This document shows positions 12,525-20,947 of a stretch of DNA of 64,000 nucleotides, one piece after another. Source of the DNA: Acinetobacter colistiniresistens. GTDB taxonomy: Bacteria; Pseudomonadota; Gammaproteobacteria; Pseudomonadales; Moraxellaceae. Where the stretch lies: contig NZ_CP102099.1 of NCBI RefSeq assembly GCF_024582815.1, positions 3,801,172 to 3,865,171 on the forward strand, written 5' to 3'. The notes beneath the pieces are model-generated. The model searched no databases. It was not told the DNA's origin and was given only the letters and a program-made list of their open reading frames with translations. The position numbers and the translations under genes are program-made. The first letter of the stretch is position 1. Every line of letters begins with the position of its first letter.

Positions 12525-12807
12525 CCGACAGTTTCTCAATCCAACCCTTTATCAGCAGATGACATTGATAGAACAGCATCTTGCAACACACACATGGTTT
12601 GCAGGAGAAGCTTTCTCAGCTGCCGACATCATGATGGTCTTTTTAGTAGAAGCCCTGTTAAATTTAATTCCAGACAAGCAAAGATTTCCTGCCACTTTAA
12701 ATTACATGCAGCGTGTTCAGGCATTAGACTCTTTTCAGGCTGCCCAAATTAAAGGTCAGTGGAACAGTACAGAACATCAGGCTTACTGGTCAAAAACATG
12801 GGCATAA
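12463..12807 (+). pseudogene. 3' fragment of a glutathione S-transferase gene
   Basis: A 114-codon frame from ATG 12463 encodes the alpha-helical C-terminal domain of a GST: a helix ending in EQHLATHTWFAGEAFSAADI, with the family N-capping/hydrophobic-staple region AGEAFSAADI, then a helical tail. The thioredoxin-like N-terminal domain that binds glutathione is absent. Because the upstream bases belong to an unrelated MASE1 gene in another frame, this looks like the surviving end of a deletion. A short protein could still be made from the internal ATG, but it would lack the glutathione site. Confidence 0.7.
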
Positions 12808-12886
12808 TTGCCCCATGCACCCCCTCCGTTCCTGCCAATGCATCTCGCTATGCAAAAGCAAGTGAACGGGCTTAAAATTTTGCTAT

Positions 12887-12920
12887 AAAAAAAGCCAAGG
12901 CAATATCCCCCTGGCTTTTT
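12887..12920. terminator. Bidirectional terminator between GST remnant and bfmS
   Basis: AAAAAGCCA at 12889-12897 pairs with TGGCTTTTT at 12912-12920, with further GG/CC pairing inside. The A-run on one side and T-run on the other let it act on both the plus-strand GST remnant and the minus-strand bfmS transcript, whose stop codon is at 12953. Confidence 0.8.
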
Positions 12921-12952
12921 ATTACATCAAAAAGAGCAACTGTCTTTTCATT

Positions 12953-14593
12953 CTATTTTTTAATCACTTGCTTATAACGCTTGGCAGGCCACGTCATGAT
13001 AAAACGTGCACCGCCCAAGTTTGGACTTTGATCGACTTGAATGGTGCCACCGAACCAGTACGCAATCCGGCTGACAATTGACAAGCCCAGACCATAACCA
13101 CCCGAAGCACGGGTACGACTGTCATCTAGACGCGCAAAAGCTTCAAAAATACGACTGCGTTCTTGCTCTGGAATCCCCGGCCCGTCATCTTCGACACAAA
13201 CATAGGCATTGCCATCAGCATGAATCCCACCGCTGATACGCACCTTATGATCACAGTAACGTACCGCATTGCCGACCAGATTTTGTACCACACGATGCAG
13301 GTAACGACGTTCTGCATCTACCTTTAAAGACAACGCTGGTGCAATCAGTTCAATTTCTTTTTGCGTCTTCAGTGCCTCGGTTTCCATCGCCACCTGATCC
13401 AGCACCTCGACCAGAACAATGTCTTCAAAATCTAAAGACGGCGTGCCCTGTTCCAGTTTGGCATAGGTCATGATCTCGTCAATCAAGGTATTCAATGCCT
13501 CAATATCCTTATCAATCATATCGACCTGTTGAATACGATAATTATAATCGTCTTCCTCTGCCAGCATTTCCATACCAAAACGGATTCGCGCTACTGGCGT
13601 TCTCAACTCATGTGACACCGCACGCATCAACTCACGCTGCGCTTCAATCAAACGCTGAATATGATCCGACATGTTGTTATAGCTGGAAGCCAAGTTTGCC
13701 ATCTCATCGCTTCCCTCAATCGGGACACGCAAGGACAAATCGCCTGATTTCATCTTGTTCAGAGCATAACGAACCTGACGGATTTTTCGCTCCAATGGCA
13801 AAATCAGACCGTATACCCCCAAGCTCAACAGGAACAAGCTAAATAAAGTAATGCCTGCAGACAGTTGGAACGGCATCCAGTTAAACATCGGCACAGGCCC
13901 TAAAATCAGCACTTGCGCAGGATGGTTCGGCATTGGAGAAACAATCGAAATGGTGGTTCCACGCACCGTTGCACTGTCTTTATACAACAATACACTCTGA
14001 TCTTGGCGCAAACGACCAATTTGCTCTGAATCCAGATTGATATCTTTAATATCTGCAATTTCAATTGGATAATAAAAATGCTTTTTGATTTTATCTAAGT
14101 ACTCACGCTCCTGCCCTGGATAGAAAATCAAATAATCCAGTACAAAAATCGGTAGCGCTTTCATCTGGCGTTCGCCAATTTTATCGACTTTGATATACAG
14201 GTAATGCTTAGAATCGTCTTTTAAACCGATAATGATATAACCTATACCATTATTGGCATCATAACGAACCACTGATTTTTGTTCTGCGATGCGCTTTTTT
14301 TCGGTGCGAGACAGTTCTACCCGTTCTGCATCGACATAGTAGATCGGCAATTCCAGCAAATCAGAAGCATCGGAAATCCAATCTAACTTCTGCTGTTTTT
14401 CTGGCTGACGAGATACACCTTCACTAATGACATAGGAAATACCATCAGTAAGAGATTCACGATATTCTTGCGCACGTTGATAGTTAATGATCTGCACCAG
14501 CAAATAACAAAATGCGGCAACCACAACGACCAAAACGACCAAACCAGCATAAATACGCAAAAATATGCTGTTTTTCAGTACTCGACTTACCAT
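12953..14593 (-). CDS. bfmS: Sensor histidine kinase BfmS (RstB-like)
   Basis: Inner-membrane kinase partner of BfmR, a regulator of envelope, biofilm and virulence traits in Acinetobacter. The 546-residue protein has an N-terminal membrane helix (about 11-34), a periplasmic sensor region, a second helix (about 240-265), a HAMP domain, the phosphoacceptor box AVSHELRTPVARIRFGMEML and an ATP-binding domain with NLVGNAVRY, EDDGPGIP and GGYGLGLSIV. Length and motif order fit the family. It follows bfmR by 107 bases that contain a terminator-like hairpin, so its expression is probably below that of bfmR. The family name rests on recognition, not a search. Confidence 0.92.
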   Translation of the reverse strand: MVSRVLKNSIFLRIYAGLVVLVVVVAAFCYLLVQIINYQRAQEYRESLTDGISYVISEGVSRQPEKQQKLDWISDASDLLELPIYYVDAERVELSRTEKKRIAEQKSVVRYDANNGIGYIIIGLKDDSKHYLYIKVDKIGERQMKALPIFVLDYLIFYPGQEREYLDKIKKHFYYPIEIADIKDINLDSEQIGRLRQDQSVLLYKDSATVRGTTISIVSPMPNHPAQVLILGPVPMFNWMPFQLSAGITLFSLFLLSLGVYGLILPLERKIRQVRYALNKMKSGDLSLRVPIEGSDEMANLASSYNNMSDHIQRLIEAQRELMRAVSHELRTPVARIRFGMEMLAEEDDYNYRIQQVDMIDKDIEALNTLIDEIMTYAKLEQGTPSLDFEDIVLVEVLDQVAMETEALKTQKEIELIAPALSLKVDAERRYLHRVVQNLVGNAVRYCDHKVRISGGIHADGNAYVCVEDDGPGIPEQERSRIFEAFARLDDSRTRASGGYGLGLSIVSRIAYWFGGTIQVDQSPNLGGARFIMTWPAKRYKQVIKK

Positions 14594-14667
14594 AGGGTAA
14601 ATAATTCCAAGCTAGTGAACATCTCCCCTGAACAGCTACGCTGCACAAGGCCCCTTCTATCAAGGGA

Positions 14668-14693
14668 AAAGCCCCCTAAGATCAGGAGGCTTT
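14668..14693 (-). terminator. Terminator-like hairpin between bfmR and bfmS
   Basis: On the minus strand AAAGCCTCC pairs with GGGGGCTTT across an 8-base loop, with one mismatch near the loop, and is followed by another T. It starts seven bases after the bfmR stop codon. It can act as a partial terminator (attenuator) that sets the response regulator to kinase ratio. Confidence 0.6.
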
Positions 14694-14700
14694 AGAGTAT

Positions 14701-15417
14701 TTAGATTCCGTTGGTTTCTTTAACGAATAAATAACCTTTACTACGTACAGTTTTAATACGTTTTGGATTTTCAGGATCATCACCAATTTTTGGACGAATA
14801 CGAGAAATCCGTACATCGATTGAACGATCTTGACCATCATATTCGATACCGCGTAGGCGCTCGAAAATATCTTCACGAGACAGGATACGACCTGCATTCG
14901 AAGCCAATAACCACAACAAATCATATTCAGCGCTAGTGAAGTCAACCAACTCACCATTTAAAGTCACTGAACGACCGCCATTATCAATCACCAGATCATC
15001 AAACTCGATACGTTGTGCCACTTCGTCTTCTACGGTTTTGTCAGTGCGACGTAATAAAGCACGAATACGCGCTAGTAACACACGTGGCTGAACAGGTTTA
15101 GCCACATAGTCATCGGCACCCATTTCCAAACCAAGCACCTGATCCATATCTTCTGTACGCGCAGTCAGCATCAAGATTGGTTGGTGATAATGTGGACGCA
15201 CTTCACGACAAACGGTTAAACCATCTGCGCCTGGTAACATGACATCGAGGACAACCAGATCTGGCTGCTCGCTGATAATACGACGAATTGCACGATTACC
15301 GTCTGTTTCAACCCCAACTTCCAAACCGTTACGGATCAAATACTCTTGTGTTAAACGTGCTAAGCGCTCATCATCTTCTACGATCAAAATCTTCGGTAAC
15401 TTTTCTTCTTGGCTCAT
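14701..15417 (-). CDS. bfmR: Response regulator BfmR (OmpR family)
   Basis: DNA-binding response regulator controlling capsule, pili and biofilm genes in Acinetobacter. The open frame extends upstream to 15540, but I choose ATG at 15417 because an AGGGG site lies just before it and it gives the expected 238 residues beginning MSQEEKLPKILIVEDD. In this numbering the phosphorylated aspartate is Asp58 (LVVLDVMLPG), as known for BfmR. A receiver domain (about 9-120) is followed by a winged-helix Trans_reg_C domain (about 138-235, FTSAEYDLLWLLA, DVRISRIRPKIG). bfmS lies downstream. Confidence 0.94.
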   Translation of the reverse strand: MSQEEKLPKILIVEDDERLARLTQEYLIRNGLEVGVETDGNRAIRRIISEQPDLVVLDVMLPGADGLTVCREVRPHYHQPILMLTARTEDMDQVLGLEMGADDYVAKPVQPRVLLARIRALLRRTDKTVEDEVAQRIEFDDLVIDNGGRSVTLNGELVDFTSAEYDLLWLLASNAGRILSREDIFERLRGIEYDGQDRSIDVRISRIRPKIGDDPENPKRIKTVRSKGYLFVKETNGI

Positions 15418-15706
15418 TTGTTTGCCCCTAAAATCTGAGTGAATCCGCCTATCAAAAACCTGACAGATACATTGGTTTATGTTTTGCAATATACACACGT
15501 TTACATTGTAAACAAGTAGGCGTTCACCAAACTGATACACGCCTAGCCCCTTTTGTTATCTTTTTATTAAAATTATGAATTTTAATATATTTTTCAGTTT
15601 TGCATGCTTTTTCCGACAGGATGAACATTTAGTATAGATTTTGTGCCAATGTTAAACAATTTGTTTCTTTATTCACCCAAAGCCGTTTAAGTGTCTGTTT
15701 TTTGAG

Positions 15707-15727
15707 TTATCCACAGAGTTATCTATA
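15707..15727 (+). promoter_or_regulatory. Two tandem DnaA-type boxes upstream of nrdA
   Basis: TTATCCACA at 15707-15715 is a perfect consensus DnaA box. TTATCTATA at 15719-15727 is a weaker copy in the same orientation, exactly 12 bases further on, with GAG as the spacer. They lie about 240 bases before the nrdA ATG. In E. coli the nrdAB promoter is regulated by DnaA through nearby boxes, so the arrangement is functionally sensible. Binding is inferred. Confidence 0.6.
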
Positions 15728-15829
15728 AGCCTTTTTTCATGGCTTTGTTATGCTATGTCCCTGTGAATTCAGCAGTTAAGACATGAAAAAAAAATTAGTA
15801 AAATGTCAAGGATTGATCTGCTGGAAAAA

Positions 15830-15877
15830 ATCCCGTATCTTGTGTTGAAAATAAACTTTAACCACTAAGTATTGTGT
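15830..15877 (+). promoter_or_regulatory. Tandem NrdR boxes in the nrdA promoter region
   Basis: The 16-mers ending in TTGTGT at 15830-15845 (ATCCCGTATCTTGTGT) and 15862-15877 (CCACTAAGTATTGTGT) match the NrdR consensus ACACWATATATWGTGT at about 11 and 13 of 16 positions. Their 32-base centre-to-centre distance equals three helical turns, the classical spacing for paired NrdR boxes. NrdR represses ribonucleotide reductase genes when dATP/ATP is high. The regulator itself is not in this window. Confidence 0.65.
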
Positions 15878-15963
15878 TTATCCCTCAAACATCGTGGCAT
15901 ACTTTTTGCTCGATTCAAACGGTCCATGAACATAAAAATAGATGATAATGGAGCTATGCTGAC

Positions 15964-18804
15964 ATGAGCATCATCACTTCTACTCCTGGCCAACTTCAGG
16001 TCATTAAGCGCACTGGTGAGATTGCGACATTTAATGCCGAGAAAATTTCTGTTGCGATTGGGAAAGCATTTTTAGCTGTTGAAGGTCAACAAGGTACTGA
16101 CTCTAGTCGTATCCATGACCGTATTACACAACTCACAGAAATGGTAATGAACACGTTTAACCGTCGTTTACCATCTGGTGGTACGATTCATATCGAAGAA
16201 ATCCAAGACCAAGTTGAATTGGCACTGATGCGTACGGGCGAACAGAAAGTTGCCCGTGCCTATGTGATTTATCGCGACCAACGCGCAAGCGCTCGTCAGC
16301 AAACTGGTGCGAACCATCATCCTACCCTGCAAATTACAGATACCAATGGTCAGCTCCAGCCATTGGATTTGGACGCATTAACAGCCACGATTGCAACTGC
16401 AAGTGAAGGCTTAGAAGGGATTGATGTTCAAGCGATCGTGGATGAAACCGTTAAGAACCTCTACAACGGCGTAAAAGAAAGCGATATTGCAACCACCATG
16501 ATGATGGCAACGCGTACCCGTATTGAACAAGAGCCAAACTACACCTATGTGACTGCTCGTTTACTTCGTAACGAATTGGTTAGCACAGGTTTAGAGTTCT
16601 TGGGTCTGCCAACAGACACTTTAGAAGGCGATGCTTTAGAAACCTTCTTGAAGAAAGGTATTGAGCTTGATCTGCTTTCTAAAGACCTGCTTGACTTCGA
16701 CCTTGCGAAATTGGCTGCGGCGATCAAACCAGAACGCTCAAACCAGTTTACTTACTTAGGTCTACAAACTTTATTTGACCGTTACTTCATCCATTCAAAT
16801 GGCGTGCGTTTTGAATTACCACAATTATTCTTTATGCGTGTATCAATGGGTCTTTCGCTCAATGAAGAAAACAGAGAAGATCGTGCGATCGAGTTCTATG
16901 ACTTATTGTCTAGCTTCGACTACATGGCATCTACACCTACCCTGTTTAACTCAGGTACTTTGCGTCCGCAATTATCAAGCTGTTACTTGACCACCATTGG
17001 TGATGACCTGTACGACATTTATGGCGCAATGCGTGATAACGCAATGTTGTCTAAATGGGCAGGCGGTCTCGGTAATGACTGGACACCAGTACGTGCCTTG
17101 AACTCTTATATCAAAGGCACCAACGGTAAATCACAAGGTGTGGTTCCATTCCTTAAAGTTGCCAACGATACTGCCGTTGCGGTGAACCAAGGTGGTAAGC
17201 GTAAAGGTGCAGTTTGTGCATACCTGGAAACTTGGCACTTGGATGTTGAAGAATTCCTAGAGCTACGTAAGAACACCGGTGATGACCGTCGTCGTACCCA
17301 TGACATGAACACAGCGAACTGGGTGCCTGACCTGTTCATGCAACGTGTATTTGAAGATGCTGAGTGGACATTGTTCACGCCTTCTGAAACACCAGACCTG
17401 CATGATTTAACGGGTGCTGAATTTGCTGAGCGTTATGCACACTACGAAGCGGTCGCAAAACAAGAAAACATGTTGCACAAGAAAGTCCGTGCGAAAGATT
17501 TATGGCGCAAAATGCTTTCGATGTTGTTCGAAACAGGCCATCCGTGGATCACATTCAAAGACGTATGTAACTTACGTTCACCACAACAACACGTGGGTGT
17601 GGTTCACTCATCTAACTTGTGTACAGAAATTACCTTAAATACCAACCAAGACGAAATCGCGGTCTGTAACTTAGGTTCGATCAACCTTGTACAACACGTT
17701 CAAGGTGGTGTGTTAGATCGTGAGAAGCTTGCCCGTACTGTAAAAACAGCAGTTCGCATGCTCGATAACGTGATCGACATTAACTACTATGCCGTGCCAC
17801 AAGCGAAGAACTCAAACTTGAAACACCGCCCTGTGGGTATGGGGATCATGGGCTTCCAAGATGCATTGTATGAAATGAATCTTGCTTATGGTTCAGATGC
17901 AGCGGTTGATTTCGCTGATGAATCAATGGAAGTGATCAGCTACTACGCAATCGAAACGTCAAGCAACCTTGCAATCGAACGTGGTGCTTACTCAACATTC
18001 AAAGGTTCATTGTGGGATCAAGGGATCTTGCCAATCGACTCTTTAGAAATCGTTTCGAAATCACGTCCAGAGCGTATGTTCGAAGTTGATCGTACACAAC
18101 GTTTAGACTGGGATTCATTACGTACCAAAGTTCAAAAAGACGGTATGCGTAACTCAAATGTGATGGCGATTGCACCGACTGCAACCATCTCTAACATTTG
18201 TGGCGTATCTCAATCGATTGAGCCGACGTTCCAGAACTTGTATGTGAAATCAAACCTTTCTGGTGAATTCACCGTGATCAACCCTTACCTCGTTCGTGCA
18301 TTAAAACAACGTGGTCTGTGGGATACCGTGATGGTCAATGACCTGAAACACTTCGAAGGTTCAGTACAAAAGATTGCGCGTATTCCTGATGAATTAAAAG
18401 CAATCTTCGCGACTGCGTTTGAAGTGGATACTCGCTGGATCGTGGATGCTGCATCACGTCGTCAAAAGTGGATCGACCAAGCACAGTCATTGAACCTTTA
18501 CATCGCTGGCGCGAACGGTAAGAAACTGGACATCACCTATAAGATGGCATGGTTACGTGGTCTTAAGACCACCTATTACCTCCGAGCTTTAGGTGCAACT
18601 TCAGCAGAGAAATCAACGATCAATACTGGCGCACTGAATGCAGTTAAACCAGCATCGGTTGAAGCACCTGTAGTTGCAGCACCAGCAGCAGTGGTTGCAG
18701 AGAAGAAACCTGAAACTGCGGTTGAAGAAGATGGTTTTACCACTGCGGCTCCAGTGCCAATGGCGTGTTCAATTGACAACCCAGACTGCGAAGCTTGTCA
18801 GTAA
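15964..18804 (+). CDS. nrdA: Ribonucleoside-diphosphate reductase, alpha subunit (class Ia)
   Basis: Catalytic large subunit reducing ribonucleoside diphosphates. The 946-residue protein has an N-terminal ATP-cone (about 12-115), then a second cone-like segment (about 118-210), as in the P. aeruginosa enzyme, then the ten-stranded barrel. Visible catalytic features are SSCYLTT, the NLCTEI triad region, the Tyr pair in TTYYLRA and a C-terminal redox pair in CEACQ. A linker rich in Ala, Val, Pro and Glu precedes that tail. A GGAG site precedes the ATG. NrdR and DnaA type sites lie upstream, and nrdB follows after a small ORF. Confidence 0.97.
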   Translation: MSIITSTPGQLQVIKRTGEIATFNAEKISVAIGKAFLAVEGQQGTDSSRIHDRITQLTEMVMNTFNRRLPSGGTIHIEEIQDQVELALMRTGEQKVARAYVIYRDQRASARQQTGANHHPTLQITDTNGQLQPLDLDALTATIATASEGLEGIDVQAIVDETVKNLYNGVKESDIATTMMMATRTRIEQEPNYTYVTARLLRNELVSTGLEFLGLPTDTLEGDALETFLKKGIELDLLSKDLLDFDLAKLAAAIKPERSNQFTYLGLQTLFDRYFIHSNGVRFELPQLFFMRVSMGLSLNEENREDRAIEFYDLLSSFDYMASTPTLFNSGTLRPQLSSCYLTTIGDDLYDIYGAMRDNAMLSKWAGGLGNDWTPVRALNSYIKGTNGKSQGVVPFLKVANDTAVAVNQGGKRKGAVCAYLETWHLDVEEFLELRKNTGDDRRRTHDMNTANWVPDLFMQRVFEDAEWTLFTPSETPDLHDLTGAEFAERYAHYEAVAKQENMLHKKVRAKDLWRKMLSMLFETGHPWITFKDVCNLRSPQQHVGVVHSSNLCTEITLNTNQDEIAVCNLGSINLVQHVQGGVLDREKLARTVKTAVRMLDNVIDINYYAVPQAKNSNLKHRPVGMGIMGFQDALYEMNLAYGSDAAVDFADESMEVISYYAIETSSNLAIERGAYSTFKGSLWDQGILPIDSLEIVSKSRPERMFEVDRTQRLDWDSLRTKVQKDGMRNSNVMAIAPTATISNICGVSQSIEPTFQNLYVKSNLSGEFTVINPYLVRALKQRGLWDTVMVNDLKHFEGSVQKIARIPDELKAIFATAFEVDTRWIVDAASRRQKWIDQAQSLNLYIAGANGKKLDITYKMAWLRGLKTTYYLRALGATSAEKSTINTGALNAVKPASVEAPVVAAPAAVVAEKKPETAVEEDGFTTAAPVPMACSIDNPDCEACQ

Positions 18805-18811
18805 TTTTATT

Positions 18812-18877
18812 CCTCTCTTAACAAACTCCCTCTCCGTTTAGGAGAGGTGAGGAGCAACTAAAGCTCCGCAAGAGAGG
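18812..18877. repeat. Branched inverted-repeat element after nrdA
   Basis: An outer perfect stem CCTCTCTT (18812-18819) / AAGAGAGG (18870-18877) encloses two smaller hairpins: CTCTCC/GGAGAG (18830-18846, 5-base loop) and GGAGC/GCTCC (18851-18867). The folded form is a three-way junction. It begins eight bases after the nrdA stop and may stabilise, process or attenuate the nrdA message, or it may be a dispersed REP-type repeat. It lacks the T-run of a simple terminator. Confidence 0.6.
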
Positions 18878-18897
18878 TTCCTATAGAGGCATCGATC

Positions 18898-19029
18898 ATG
18901 TTCCATCTCAGTCATAATTATCAATTTGGTGTGATTGTTCTGATTTGTGCCTTTCTAGTGTTTTATATCCCCCTCGTTTACGCGTTTTTTAAAATACGTA
19001 GACAACAGCGTAATCAAAATAAGTCTTAG
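18898..19029 (+). CDS. Small membrane protein between nrdA and nrdB (43 residues)
   Basis: A short plus-strand frame ATG 18898 to TAG 19029 encodes 43 residues: a polar start (MFHLSHNYQ), one long hydrophobic helix (about residues 10-31, FGVIVLICAFLVFYIPLVYA) and a basic tail (KIRRQQRNQNKS). This is the standard design of a single-span small membrane protein with a positive-inside C-terminus. It sits in the same direction between nrdA and nrdB. No strong ribosome binding site is seen; AGAGGC lies about 8 bases before the ATG. Function unknown. Confidence 0.6.
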   Translation: MFHLSHNYQFGVIVLICAFLVFYIPLVYAFFKIRRQQRNQNKS

Positions 19030-19170
19030 GGATTGTCGGTGCCATTGGTCACTTTTTAAAACTCAATCAATAAAACTTAATTTTGCTTACACAAATTGAG
19101 CGTATAGTAGGACATCTCCTTGCTTGAGATGTCTAAATAAAAGATATAAAGCAACGAAGAGAGAATTGAT

Positions 19171-20454
19171 ATGTCTATCCTTAGTTGGGACGATTTTGAA
19201 GATGATTCGCAAAAACCGACTACACCTGAACACAAGTCTGCGACCATCGACTCGCAAAAAACGACTAATACGCAAGTGGTATCTGATTCAGAGCAATCAT
19301 CGCCGCGCATGGCAACTGCACAACCCGCTGGAACCAATATCGTGCGATCAACAGATCCCACCGATTCGTTGGCACGAGCATCTGCTGCCTTAGAACACCT
19401 CGATGTTGCACCGGGCTTGGAAGAGCTTGAAATGGGTGCACAGCGTGTTCAGGTGGATGATAAAGCAATGATCAACTGCCGCGCAGACTTGAACCAGCTT
19501 GTTCCATTTAAATACGAGTGGGCTTGGCAGAAGTATCTTGACGGGTGTGCAAACCACTGGATGCCGCAAGAAGTCAACATGAACCATGATATCGCGCTTT
19601 GGAAGTCTGAAAATGGCTTAACTGAAGATGAGCGTACCATCATCATGCGTTCTTTGGGTTTCTTCTCGACTGCAGACTCATTGGTTGCAAACAACTTGGT
19701 GTTGGCGATCTACCGTCACATTACCAACCCAGAATGCCGTCAGTACATCTTGCGTCAAGCATTTGAAGAAGCAATTCACACCCATGCTTATCAATACTGT
19801 ATCGAATCTTTGGGTATGGACGAAGGCGAAGTCTTCAACATGTACCGCGAGATTCCAAGTGTTGCGCGTAAAGCATCATGGGGCTTGAAGTACACTCAAT
19901 CGTTAAGTGACCCTACTTTCCATACAGGCACACCTGAAAACGACCAACGTTTATTGCGTAACTTGATTGCATTCTATTGTGTTCTTGAAGGGATCTTCTT
20001 CTACTGTGGCTTTACTCAAATCTTGAGTATGGGTCGTCGTAACAAGATGAATGGTGTTGCTGAGCAGTTCCAGTATATCTTGCGTGATGAGTCTATGCAC
20101 TTGAACTTCGGTATCGACATGATCAACCAGATCAAGATCGAGAACCCGCACTTGTGGACTGCTGAGTTCCAAGAAGAAGTGATTCAAATGATTCTTGAAG
20201 GCACTATGCTTGAGATCGAATATGCGCGTGACACAATGCCACGTGGTGTATTGGGTATGAATGCAAGCATGATGGAAGAATACTTGAAGTTCATCTGTAA
20301 CCGTCGTTTAGCGCAGCTTGGTTTACCAGAGCAATTTGCTGGTGTAACGAACCCGTTTGGCTGGATGTCTGAAATGATGGACTTGCGTAAAGAGAAGAAC
20401 TTCTTTGAAACGCGTGTAACGGATTACCAAACTGGTGGTGCGTTAAGCTGGTAG
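19171..20454 (+). CDS. nrdB: Ribonucleoside-diphosphate reductase, beta subunit (class Ia)
   Basis: Small subunit that makes and holds the diiron-tyrosyl radical needed by NrdA. It has 427 residues. The first 90 or so are polar and low in structure (rich in Ser, Thr, Gln), then comes the ferritin-like fold with iron ligands in [13 protein letters not shown] and [11 protein letters not shown], which also includes the likely radical Tyr. The C-terminus, which docks into NrdA, is intact ([11 protein letters not shown]). An AGAGAG ribosome binding site precedes ATG 19171. Confidence 0.96.
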   Translation: MSILSWDDFEDDSQKPTTPEHKSATIDSQKTTNTQVVSDSEQSSPRMATAQPAGTNIVRSTDPTDSLARASAALEHLDVAPGLEELEMGAQRVQVDDKAMINCRADLNQLVPFKYEWAWQKYLDGCANHWMPQEVNMNHDIALWKSENGLTEDERTIIMRSLGFFSTADSLVANNLVLAIYRHITNPECRQYILRQAFEEAIHTHAYQYCIESLGMDEGEVFNMYREIPSVARKASWGLKYTQSLSDPTFHTGTPENDQRLLRNLIAFYCVLEGIFFYCGFTQILSMGRRNKMNGVAEQFQYILRDESMHLNFGIDMINQIKIENPHLWTAEFQEEVIQMILEGTMLEIEYARDTMPRGVLGMNASMMEEYLKFICNRRLAQLGLPEQFAGVTNPFGWMSEMMDLRKEKNFFETRVTDYQTGGALSW

Positions 20455-20947
20455 AATTTAACATTATCCATTGAAATAAAATAAGTAGACATTTGATTGA
20501 ACTACTTGATCATGGATACCAATATTTCCATTATTGATATCCATGATCTCTCAGCTAGTTTTCTAACAAAACTGTTTTTAAAGCAGTGCTTTACCTAGAT
20601 CAAGCAAGAAAAACTTTTTTCAGTTCTAGCATTGTTTTAGATATGACCTATGCATGAAAATCCAAAATAACTACCACAAAATGCAAGATAACAATCTTAT
20701 CATCGGCAGTGTTACATCTACTGCACAGACTACAAGCCCGAGAAAACTCATCAATTTACCCCTCTCCAACCGATCTAGTGCTGGCTGAACAAACTAATCA
20801 GCATTAAAGGTTTACCCATAAGCATTGCTCAAAAATATGTATTGAGAAAATAATAGGTTCTCCAAAGAATCTAATTTTAATTCAATTACAGGACACCTAA
20901 AAAACAGATAAAACTGTTAAGGCGTGATATCAAATCAGAGCTATCTA
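20455..20947. other. Gene-poor gap after nrdB
   Basis: About 490 bases with no convincing gene on either strand; the longest frames are short and lack ribosome binding sites. The only clear structure is an 11-bp inverted repeat just after nrdB (listed separately). This gap marks the switch from core genes to a patchy accessory block. Confidence 0.5.
20508..20548. repeat. 11-bp inverted repeat downstream of nrdB
   Basis: GATCATGGATA (20508-20518) is perfectly inverted as TATCCATGATC (20538-20548), separated by a 19-base AT-rich loop. It starts 54 bases after the nrdB stop. There is no T-run directly after it, so it is a poor intrinsic terminator; it may end or stabilise the nrd transcript or act as a protein site. 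Confidence 0.45.

Larger units (their letters stand above)
15418..15963. other. Divergent regulatory region between bfmR and nrdA
   Basis: This 546-base, AT-rich stretch has no gene. It holds the bfmR promoter (minus) and the nrdA promoter (plus). Recognisable elements are two DnaA-type 9-mers at 15707-15727 and two NrdR-type boxes at 15830-15877, listed separately. The block TTAAAATTATGAATTTTAA near 15570 is a strongly AT-rich imperfect palindrome of unknown role. Confidence 0.6.

Noticed and set aside
15418..15540. N-terminal extension of BfmR up to 15540
   Set aside because: The extra 41 residues are Cys/Asn-rich and unrelated to receiver domains; ATG 15417 has a good ribosome binding site and puts Asp58 in the known place.
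20641..20810. Short plus-strand frame after nrdB (begins MKIQNNYHKM)
   Set aside because: About 50 codons with no recognisable pattern, no ribosome binding site and no neighbour context.
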